8,537 nucleotides of DNA, from NCBI GenBank assembly GCA_017539765.1, contig JAFYCH010000028.1, positions 1-8,537 of the forward strand, read 5' to 3'. Position 1 is the stretch's first letter. Each line of letters starts with the position of its first letter. A program made the position numbers and the translations under genes. Shown piece by piece: positions 1 to 6,177 of the stretch. Below the pieces are notes generated by a model that made no database searches, was not told where the DNA came from, and saw only the letters and a list, made by a program, of their open reading frames with translations. Source of the DNA: Clostridia bacterium. Lineage in GTDB: Bacteria > Bacillota > Clostridia > Christensenellales > UBA1242.

Positions 1-1220
1 ATTTTGAAAAAGGCATAAAATCAAAAATAAGTAATTATGCACAAAAGGTTAAAACAGAAAACACGGTTTTTGAACTTGAGAATAACTGTAAAGAATTAAA
101 AATCAAAACAGATAAGCAAGGAACGATTGATGACGCTTATGAAAAGTATTATAAAAACAAGTTGTCGCTTCCAGAACTTGAAAATATTCTGCGAACAAAA
201 AAAGAGTATATTGATGTGCGAAATCAATTAAAAGAAGCAACAAAAACTGCAAAAAAACTTGTTGATGACTACAAAATGCAAGTATTAAGCCAGTCTAAGG
301 AAGAGTATGAGGCACTTAAACAAAGTGTAATTAAAAAAGGTATGCAGACAATTTGTTTTACTCCAAGCAAGTGGCTCGGGTGTGAAGAAGACGCAAAGTA
401 TAGTGATTATGAGTATGACGAAGATTCGCAGAAGAATATTGAAGAGTTTAAAAAATGTATTCTTGCAAACAAGTTCTATTATTCGGACTATTGCGATGAT
501 ATAAACCATATAGGCAGTTTTCAAATGATAAGACAGTGGTTTGATTCTCTTGATGGAGATTTTCCTTTGTGCTTTGATAACAAAAAAATCATCAAGGAAT
601 TGCCAAGCCCTTTTGAATTTTACCAATCAAGAATAAATAAATATTTTTCTAATGATTACGAAAAAGTGACAATTGTCACAAATGATTTTTCGGAGGATTA
701 TTGGAAGTATGATGATTGTACAGATATAGATGATTGCGGGGATCATTATTATGTTTATGTTACAACATTGCTTGCGCCAAAAGAAATTGCACAAAAATTG
801 AAAGAAACAGAAAAAGAACTTACAAAAAAGAGCATAGAAAAGATGACCACAAAAAACAAGGAAATATTTGTTTTGAAAGCAGAAAATTTTGAATATGGAA
901 AAACTGATTTCAAACCAAAGTTTACGGAAGAATTAAGAGAAAAAATAAGACAAAAATTTGAACAAGGTGACAAACAAAATGGCACAAAAGCAACATGCAT
1001 AAATTATTCTGAATATTTTGATTATTTTGAAGATTATCACTATTATGGAGATACAAAATTTGTGACACTTCCAGACCCAAAAACAGCCAATGCAATTTTT
1101 GACACTTTGGAATATGTATTCAAACTTAGAAAAATAAGCAAGTTAAAAAAGTTTAACAATCAAAAAAATAATTATGTCAAACAACTCGAAAATGATTATG
1201 ATTTAGAAAAAACAATGTGA
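1..1220 (+). CDS. Hypothetical protein, 5'-truncated, Lys-rich with Tyr/Asp-rich internal repeats
   Basis: The reading frame is open from base 3 with no stop upstream, so the gene enters from outside the window; the first possible start inside it (TTG at 162) has no ribosome binding site and should not be taken as the start. About 405 residues are visible, ending at TGA 1218-1220. I do not recognise the family. No signal peptide or membrane segment is seen in this part, so a cytoplasmic location is likely but unproven. The visible N-terminal ~100 residues are highly charged, Lys/Glu-rich and probably helical or coiled coil. The rest alternates amphipathic helices with short hydrophobic strands, followed by acidic aromatic patches such as YSDYEYDED, YWKYDDCTDIDD and YFDYFEDYHYYGD. 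These patches recur at roughly 100-residue spacing, suggesting diverged repeats. No terminator follows before the alaS promoter. The gene is real by its long open frame and bacterial codon pattern; its function is unknown. Confidence 0.8.
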   Translation, partial: FEKGIKSKISNYAQKVKTENTVFELENNCKELKIKTDKQGTIDDAYEKYYKNKLSLPELENILRTKKEYIDVRNQLKEATKTAKKLVDDYKMQVLSQSKEEYEALKQSVIKKGMQTICFTPSKWLGCEEDAKYSDYEYDEDSQKNIEEFKKCILANKFYYSDYCDDINHIGSFQMIRQWFDSLDGDFPLCFDNKKIIKELPSPFEFYQSRINKYFSNDYEKVTIVTNDFSEDYWKYDDCTDIDDCGDHYYVYVTTLLAPKEIAQKLKETEKELTKKSIEKMTTKNKEIFVLKAENFEYGKTDFKPKFTEELREKIRQKFEQGDKQNGTKATCINYSEYFDYFEDYHYYGDTKFVTLPDPKTANAIFDTLEYVFKLRKISKLKKFNNQKNNYVKQLENDYDLEKTM

Positions 1221-1226
1221 TTGTAA

Positions 1227-1255
1227 TTGACAAAACACAACACTCTTTGTATAAT
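1227..1255 (+). promoter_or_regulatory. Perfect-consensus sigmaA promoter for alaS
   Basis: TTGACA at 1227-1232 and TATAAT at 1250-1255 are separated by exactly 17 bases, matching the vegetative sigma70/sigmaA consensus at all twelve positions. The predicted transcript begins near 1262, leaving a leader of only about 23 bases before ATG 1285. That is too short for a T-box riboswitch, so alaS seems not to be controlled by a T-box from this promoter. The promoter starts seven bases after the stop codon of the upstream gene. Confidence 0.85.
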
Positions 1256-1273
1256 TTGTTTGTATATATTTAC

Positions 1274-1279
1274 AAGGAG
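1274..1279 (+). promoter_or_regulatory. Ribosome binding site of alaS
   Basis: AAGGAG lies five bases before ATG 1285, an ideal Shine-Dalgarno match that fixes the alaS start. It shows that the organism does use SD-led initiation, which matters when reading the SD-less starts of tilS and the HD gene. Confidence 0.9.
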
Positions 1280-1284
1280 CAATC

Positions 1285-3072
1285 ATGAAAAATTTTACAG
1301 TAAAGCAACTTAAAAAAATGTGGATAGATTTCTTTACAAGCCACAATCACACACAAATTCAAGGCAGCAGCTTGGTTCCAGAAAATGATGGTTCTGTTTT
1401 GTTTACAACAGCAGGTATGCAACCACTTGTGCCTTATCTACTTGGCAAACCTCACCCACAAGGCAAAAGACTTTTTAACGTTCAAAGATGTCTTAGAACA
1501 AACGATATAGATTCTGTTGGTGACGCAAACCACTTTACATTTTTTGAAATGTTAGGAAATTGGAGTTTGGGTGATTATTTTAAAGAAGAAGCAATTCATA
1601 ACAGTTTTGAATTTTTGACAAGTGAAAAGTATTTGGGACTTCCAATAAACAGACTTGCTGTTACAGTTTTTGAAGGTGACGACAGTGCACCAAGAGATAC
1701 AGAAAGTGCTGAAATTTGGGAAAAAGCGGGTATGCCAAAAAATCAAATTTTCTATTTTGGTAAAGATAACAACTGGTGGAGTGCGGGTGAAACTGGACCA
1801 TGCGGACCAGATACAGAAATGTTTTATGTAACTGATAAGCCTGCCTGCGGACCAAATTGTAGCCCTGCATGTGATTGCGGACATTATGTTGAAATTGGAA
1901 ACAATGTGTTTATGCAATATGTTGTTCATAACGCAGGTGAAAAGCCACAACTTCTCAGTCAAAAAAATGTTGATACTGGTATGGGACTTGAAAGAAATGT
2001 TGCAGCACTCAATGGCTTCAAATCTGCTTATGAAATTGACGTAATGAAAGGCGCAATAAATGTTTTGGAAAGCATAAGCACTGCAAAATATGAAGATAAT
2101 GATGGCACAATAAAAGCATTCAGAATTGTTGTTGATCATCTTAGAGCAAGCACATTTATTTTGGGTGATGAACATAGAGTAAGCCCATCAAATGTCGGAC
2201 AAGGCTATGTTTTAAGAAGACTTATCAGACGTGCTGTTACTTATGCAAAAAAGATTGGTGCAGATACAACAAAACTTTCAGAAATTGTTGACTATTTTGT
2301 TGATTATTACAATGATGATTGTCCAATTTTGAAGGTTAACCATAATGTGATTATAGAAGAACTTAATGCGGAAGTTAAAAAATTTAACAATACACTCAAT
2401 GCTGGTATGAAAGAATTTGAAAAAGCAACAAGAAATTTGCAAAATGGTATTCTTGGCGGAGATGTCGCATTTAAACTTCATGACACATTTGGTTTTCCTA
2501 TTGAACTTACAAAAGAATTGTGTTCAGAAAATGGTATTTTAATTGACATGGACGGCTATAAAAAAGAAGTAGAAGTTCATCAAGAGCTTTCTCGTGCAAG
2601 TTTAAGCCAAGCATTCAAAGGCGGACTTGCAGGTCATGGAGAAATGGAAACAAAATATCACACTTGCACACACATTGTACTTCAGACACTTAAAAGAATG
2701 TTTGGAGATCAGGTTGAGCAACGTGGTTCAAACATAACTCCAGAGCGTATGCGTTTTGACTTCAATCTTGACCACAAGATGACAGAAGAAGAAAAGAAGG
2801 AACTTGAAGATAGAGTAAATGAGGTCATAAAGCAAGATTTACCAGTGCACTTTGAAGTAATGACACCACAAAAAGCACACGAAATTGGTGCGATTGGAAT
2901 TTTTGACAGCAAGTATGGTGATGAAGTTAATGTTTACTTTATTGGTGACTACGACATTCAAATTTGTGGTGGACCACACGTAAAGCATACAGGAGAACTT
3001 GGACATTTTAAACTTCAAAAAGAAGAAAGCAGCAGTGCTGGCGTAAGAAGAATTAAAGGAATTTTGGAATAA
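1285..3072 (+). CDS. alaS: Alanyl-tRNA synthetase, compact form
   Basis: Class II aminoacyl-tRNA synthetase that joins alanine to tRNA-Ala in the cytoplasm, using ATP. The catalytic domain is clear: SSLVPENDGSVLFTTAGMQP (28-47), motif 2 with QRCLR (67-71) and HFTFFEMLGNWSLGDYFK (83-100), ETGPCGPDTEMFY (169-181) and motif 3 GMGLERNVAAL (232-242). The helical tRNA-recognition region follows, to about residue 430. The C-terminal part carries the editing-type metal motif HTCTH (459-463) and CGGPH (561-565), which corresponds to the HxxxH...CxxxH of the SAD domain that clears Ser-tRNA-Ala. At 595 residues it is much shorter than the usual ~870: the beta-barrel part of the editing domain appears to be missing and the protein ends at GVRRIKGILE, just after SAD, with no linker coiled coil or C-Ala. 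A Cys-rich stretch (C188, C192, C196, C198) sits in the catalytic domain. The start is fixed by AAGGAG. It has its own promoter and terminator. Identity is certain; the editing capacity is inferred. Confidence 0.96.
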   Translation: MKNFTVKQLKKMWIDFFTSHNHTQIQGSSLVPENDGSVLFTTAGMQPLVPYLLGKPHPQGKRLFNVQRCLRTNDIDSVGDANHFTFFEMLGNWSLGDYFKEEAIHNSFEFLTSEKYLGLPINRLAVTVFEGDDSAPRDTESAEIWEKAGMPKNQIFYFGKDNNWWSAGETGPCGPDTEMFYVTDKPACGPNCSPACDCGHYVEIGNNVFMQYVVHNAGEKPQLLSQKNVDTGMGLERNVAALNGFKSAYEIDVMKGAINVLESISTAKYEDNDGTIKAFRIVVDHLRASTFILGDEHRVSPSNVGQGYVLRRLIRRAVTYAKKIGADTTKLSEIVDYFVDYYNDDCPILKVNHNVIIEELNAEVKKFNNTLNAGMKEFEKATRNLQNGILGGDVAFKLHDTFGFPIELTKELCSENGILIDMDGYKKEVEVHQELSRASLSQAFKGGLAGHGEMETKYHTCTHIVLQTLKRMFGDQVEQRGSNITPERMRFDFNLDHKMTEEEKKELEDRVNEVIKQDLPVHFEVMTPQKAHEIGAIGIFDSKYGDEVNVYFIGDYDIQICGGPHVKHTGELGHFKLQKEESSSAGVRRIKGILE

Positions 3073-3081
3073 TAATAAAAG

Positions 3082-3112
3082 ATTTACTTGTTTTTGCAAG
3101 TAAATTTTTTTT
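3082..3112 (+). terminator. Rho-independent terminator of alaS
   Basis: A perfect 9-bp inverted repeat (ATTTACTTG at 3082-3090 and CAAGTAAAT at 3097-3105) with a 6-base loop is followed by eight T (3105-3112). It begins ten bases after the alaS stop codon. The stem is AT-rich but the structure is complete. Confidence 0.85.
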
Positions 3113-3117
3113 AACTA

Positions 3118-3146
3118 TTGATTTTTTTTATAATATAATATATAAT
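3118..3146 (+). promoter_or_regulatory. Likely sigmaA promoter of the membrane-anchored repeat protein
   Basis: TTGATT (3118-3123), 17 bases, then TATAAT (3141-3146). Two more TATAAT hexamers overlap at 3129-3134 and 3134-3139, but only the third has a -35 at the right distance. Transcription would start near 3153. The SD AAAGAGGTG (3153-3161) then precedes ATG 3166. Confidence 0.65.
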
Positions 3147-3165
3147 CTATATAAAGAGGTGCGTT

Positions 3166-4890
3166 ATGCAATTGATTAAAAAAGTTTTTAATAGCATATT
3201 GATACTTGTTGGAATATTACTTATGGTTGCACTTTTTGCGTTTGCAATCATGATGGTTTTTCATGTAAATTTGTTTGGTTACACTTATGCAAGCCAAAAT
3301 ATGACAGGGGATATTTATTATTACGATCAATCTGAAGTAAACAGTTTGGAAATTGATACTGATGCAACAGATATTGTTTTGATGCCTGCAAGTGATGCAA
3401 GTATAACAAAAGTTTCTGTTGTTATGATTCAAGACTTTCAGGGCATTGTAAAAAGTGATGTAAAAAAATATTCTTACAATGTTGCTACAAACACTGAAGG
3501 TACAGAATTTTCTGATCAACCAGTTCTTAAGGACGGAGTTTTAAAAATTGCTACAAAAGAGCCAAAAGGTCTTTTGTTTAGAAACAAAACAGTGATTAAA
3601 ATTGCACTTCCACAAAAAATAGGTTCAGCTGATTATATTTTAAACAGTCTTAAAATTTCAACCGCTTCTGATGCTGTTGATATTGGTAATGATCATGCAT
3701 TTACTGTAAACGATATGACTTTAATCAACAAAAACAAATCACTTCTTTCAAAAATTGCAGTAAGCGATTATCTGACAATTCAAGGCAAGCTTAATTTGGA
3801 AACAAGTTATGGAAGAATAACAATTAATTCAACCATCAAAAATGATGTTTATATCAGAACAGAAGGCGGAAGTATTATATTCAACAAAGATGTTGAAGGA
3901 GATGTTTTGATTGAAGGTAAAAATCCTTATATAGAGTTTGGTTCTGTTCCAGAAAAACCAGTAAACACTTTGGAAAACAGCAAAGTGGAAGAATATACAA
4001 GACAAAAGAAGATGGAAACAAATGTAAGCATAATTAAGGATTTAGATAGAAAGATTGAAAGTGAAAACAGGAATGTTAACAAAGCACTTCAAGATATCAA
4101 ACAAGTTAACATAAAAGGGAATTTGAACATTATTGATTGCGAAGACGGTGATGTAAAAGTTGGCGGAACAGTTTATGGATTTGTTTATATTCAATCACAA
4201 AACGTTCAATTCTGGGCAAATAATGTAGAAGATGGAATCACTTGTGACAGTGGTGCAAACAACATCAGAGTATTTGGTTCACTTTGCAAAACTAAACCAG
4301 GCAAAACTTGTACAATCAAAAATGGTGATGGTCATTTATATATCAATCATTGTTATGCCAATGTAAATATATATGCAACAAAAAATGGTGTATTTATAAA
4401 AAATGCACACAGCAATGTTTTTGTTGATAACAAGAATTATGGAACAACTGTAAATTTTGCAGAAGGTGTATTCGGAAAAACTTTGGAAGTTCATCAAGAA
4501 AAAGGTAAAATTACAGCAACAAATCTTTCTGGCAGAACAATTCTTCAGGCAGATACAAACAGTGTTACAGCAGAGTTTTTGGATATTAAAAACGAAAACG
4601 TAATCACTGCAAAGTCTGGTGCGACAATAAAAGTTTGCGATGGAAAAATTTATACATTTGTTGCAAAAGGAAAAGCAAAAGCAGTTAAACTTGATGTAAC
4701 TCTTGGCTCAGTAAAATATGATAGTTGGAACAGTAATACAGAGACATCTAGAGTTGAAGTTATCGATGGTATTACATATAGACATGACAACATAAATACA
4801 TCTCCAACAGAATCAGACCTTAGTGACAAATTAACAGTATCTATTACAGATAGCGGAAAAATCAAAACATCAATTTTCCAAATGGCATAA
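3166..4890 (+). CDS. Membrane-anchored extracellular repeat protein, probable beta-solenoid (DUF4097-like)
   Basis: The 574-residue protein starts with two lysines and a long hydrophobic segment (about 8-35, VGILLMVALFAFAIMMVF) that looks like an uncleaved signal anchor, so the rest probably faces outside the cell. From about residue 58 the sequence is a run of short beta strands with polar turns (LEIDTDATDIVLMP, LNLETSYGRITINSTI, DVYIRTEGGSIIFNKD, DVLIEGKNPYIEFG, DGHLYINHCYANVNIY, NGVFIKNAHSNVFV). This is the pattern of stacked beta-helix rungs, as in the putative-adhesin DUF4097 group. A charged helical stretch at about 268-312 interrupts the strands and should form a separate helix or coiled coil. 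Six Cys lie in the second half (325, 360, 374, 382, 396, 491). The start is supported by AAAGAGGTG four bases before ATG. The gene converges on the deacetylase-like gene and shares its terminator. No enzymatic motif is seen; an adhesive, scaffolding or envelope-sensing role would be guesswork. Fold assignment is moderate, membrane anchoring is strong. Confidence 0.8.
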   Translation: MQLIKKVFNSILILVGILLMVALFAFAIMMVFHVNLFGYTYASQNMTGDIYYYDQSEVNSLEIDTDATDIVLMPASDASITKVSVVMIQDFQGIVKSDVKKYSYNVATNTEGTEFSDQPVLKDGVLKIATKEPKGLLFRNKTVIKIALPQKIGSADYILNSLKISTASDAVDIGNDHAFTVNDMTLINKNKSLLSKIAVSDYLTIQGKLNLETSYGRITINSTIKNDVYIRTEGGSIIFNKDVEGDVLIEGKNPYIEFGSVPEKPVNTLENSKVEEYTRQKKMETNVSIIKDLDRKIESENRNVNKALQDIKQVNIKGNLNIIDCEDGDVKVGGTVYGFVYIQSQNVQFWANNVEDGITCDSGANNIRVFGSLCKTKPGKTCTIKNGDGHLYINHCYANVNIYATKNGVFIKNAHSNVFVDNKNYGTTVNFAEGVFGKTLEVHQEKGKITATNLSGRTILQADTNSVTAEFLDIKNENVITAKSGATIKVCDGKIYTFVAKGKAKAVKLDVTLGSVKYDSWNSNTETSRVEVIDGITYRHDNINTSPTESDLSDKLTVSITDSGKIKTSIFQMA

Positions 4891-4895
4891 AAAAC

Positions 4896-4923
4896 AAAGA
4901 ACCCAATTAGAGGGTTCTTTTTT
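4896..4923. terminator. Bidirectional terminator between convergent genes
   Basis: AAAGAACCC (4896-4904) pairs perfectly with GGGTTCTTT (4912-4920) across a 7-base loop. On the plus strand T continues to 4923; on the minus strand the stem is followed by a T-rich run (complement of the A bases at 4889-4894). It therefore serves the repeat-protein gene from the left and the deacetylase-like gene from the right. The stop codon of the latter (4922-4924) overlaps its edge. Confidence 0.88.
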
Positions 4924-6001
4924 ATGCTATAAATTTTTGACGTAGTTTTGCAAAATTGCTTAAAACTTTTTTACAATCAAAAAGTTTGTTAAGTTCGTTT
5001 TGTCGGTGAAAAAGAGTGTAGCCATCTATAGGTTTTCTGTCTGCAAACAATATTTTGCTGTTTATGTTTTTGCTAAGTGGCATATAACCATAAAAGTCAT
5101 ATATTCCAACTCCCAAAAACAGTTTGAAACCAAAGTCTATCAAGACTTTTTGTTTTTCTGATATTTGATTGCTGTTCACCAGTTCCCATTCGCCATAAGG
5201 GTAAACAAAAACTTTTGTTTTGCCAATTACTGGTTCAATATATCTCTGCCAGTCAGCAAAGTCTTGTTTTACGAATTCTGCACTTACCTTTTTTGTGTGA
5301 TAGTGCGCATAGCTATGGCAAGCAAAAGTGTAGCCAAGTTGTTTTAATCTATCAACAACAACTTGTGCTTTTTCTGTTTCGGCGTTTCTTACCATTTCAT
5401 TTTTGTCACTTATTCTGTAGCCAAGTATTCCGCAAAAGCCCGTAAGATTTATGGTTATTCTGTCGCCAAATGGAGAAAAGCTAGGGTAAAGAGTTAAAAA
5501 GTTTTCAAGAATAGGTGCAAACTCTCTGTCATATTTCTTATCAATTTTTCCATCAATAAGTGTTTCGGTATAGATATTTTCATTGCTATCTACACATAGT
5601 CTGTCAACCATTCCGTTGCCGCTTTTTTTAGGGTCATAAACAACATCGTCAACTCCAATAACAACTGGTTTTTTGCCGCGAGGAACTTTTACCTTGCATT
5701 TTTTTGTCATTCCATTTTCCGTAGTAAATGTTTTGTGAATGTCAACAATTACATAATTGTTTTTGTAAAGTTCATCAAGCAAATTTTCAAATTCAACATA
5801 GTCAATACAGTCGGTGTGATATGTGGCTATTGTATTTTTTGCTTTTGTTTGTAAAATATCGGGGTAGGCGATAAGTGAATGAATAAAGATGTTTTTAATT
5901 TCTCCGTCATACAAAACAAAGTTTGTTTTTTGATTGTCAGTTTTAAAAAAAGAAAAGTTAAATAAACTTAAAAAACAAAGAAGAATTGTTAATGCTTTCA
6001 T
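4922..6001 (-). CDS. Secreted polysaccharide deacetylase-like protein (NodB/CE4 fold)
   Basis: A 359-residue protein with an N-terminal hydrophobic signal segment (residues 3-19, ALTILLCFLSLFNFSFF), no lipobox and no other membrane span: exported or anchored by its signal. It carries the carbohydrate esterase family 4 metal and catalytic motifs: motif 1 as VIGVDDVVYD (114-123, with D118/D119 in place of TFDDG), motif 2 HSYAH (229-233), and a motif 3 equivalent FVYPYGEW (265-272). The Asp-His-His metal triad is therefore present. The GMVDRLCVD and GFCGILGYR stretches are typical of a clostridial subgroup of these proteins that I recall from general knowledge. The likely reaction is metal-dependent N- or O-deacetylation of a cell-wall or surface polysaccharide; the substrate cannot be read from the sequence. 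ATG 6001 is chosen because the signal segment begins there; no Shine-Dalgarno is visible before it. It faces the membrane-anchored repeat protein tail to tail, so the two are not an operon. Confidence 0.85.
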   Translation of the reverse strand: MKALTILLCFLSLFNFSFFKTDNQKTNFVLYDGEIKNIFIHSLIAYPDILQTKAKNTIATYHTDCIDYVEFENLLDELYKNNYVIVDIHKTFTTENGMTKKCKVKVPRGKKPVVIGVDDVVYDPKKSGNGMVDRLCVDSNENIYTETLIDGKIDKKYDREFAPILENFLTLYPSFSPFGDRITINLTGFCGILGYRISDKNEMVRNAETEKAQVVVDRLKQLGYTFACHSYAHYHTKKVSAEFVKQDFADWQRYIEPVIGKTKVFVYPYGEWELVNSNQISEKQKVLIDFGFKLFLGVGIYDFYGYMPLSKNINSKILFADRKPIDGYTLFHRQNELNKLFDCKKVLSNFAKLRQKFIA

Positions 6002-6011
6002 ATATTTAGTA

Positions 6012-6039
6012 TCTATAATTTTGTGATTTATTATTCCAA
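6012..6039 (-). promoter_or_regulatory. Possible promoter of the deacetylase-like gene
   Basis: On the minus strand, TTGGAA (6039-6034), 16 bases, then TATAGA (6017-6012). Transcription would start around 6005, only a few bases before ATG 6001, consistent with the absence of an SD. Both boxes match the consensus imperfectly and the region is AT-rich, so this is tentative. The rest of the 167-base gap up to tilS shows nothing else I can support. Confidence 0.35.
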
Positions 6040-6147
6040 AAGAACAAACAACTATATGTTTTAAAATATAATTTTCTTAACTTTCATAAGCAATATAAGG
6101 AATAGGTGTTTCCAAGATAAAGAGAAAGCAAAGGTCAACATGATAAT

Positions 6148-6177
6148 AAAAAAGTTTTAAGCATTTGCCTAAAACTT
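6148..6177 (-). terminator. Terminator of tilS, overlapping its stop codon
   Basis: Read on the minus strand, an 11-bp stem (plus-strand arms 6152-6162 and 6167-6177, with one G-U pair in the minus-strand RNA) closes a 4-base loop and runs into a T tract (A bases at 6148-6153 on the plus strand). The G-U pair is stable only in the minus-strand RNA; the plus-strand RNA would have an A-C mismatch, so the terminator is directional. The TAG stop of tilS (6169-6171) lies inside the first arm. Confidence 0.8.

Noticed and set aside
162..164. TTG as the start of the first gene
   Set aside because: The same frame is open back to base 3, and no ribosome binding site precedes the TTG; the gene simply starts outside the window.
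1221..1284. T-box or other riboswitch before alaS
   Set aside because: Only 64 bases of gap and about 23 bases of leader; no stem-loop set, no T-box sequence.
6079..6118. Possible structured RNA around GGAATAGGTGTTTCC
   Set aside because: Only a 4-bp GGAA/TTCC pairing; no longer stem, promoter or terminator supports an RNA gene.
6061..6141. 26-codon hydrophobic minus-strand ORF between tilS and the deacetylase-like gene
   Set aside because: No ribosome binding site, sits right after the tilS terminator, and its composition is what AT-rich DNA gives by chance.
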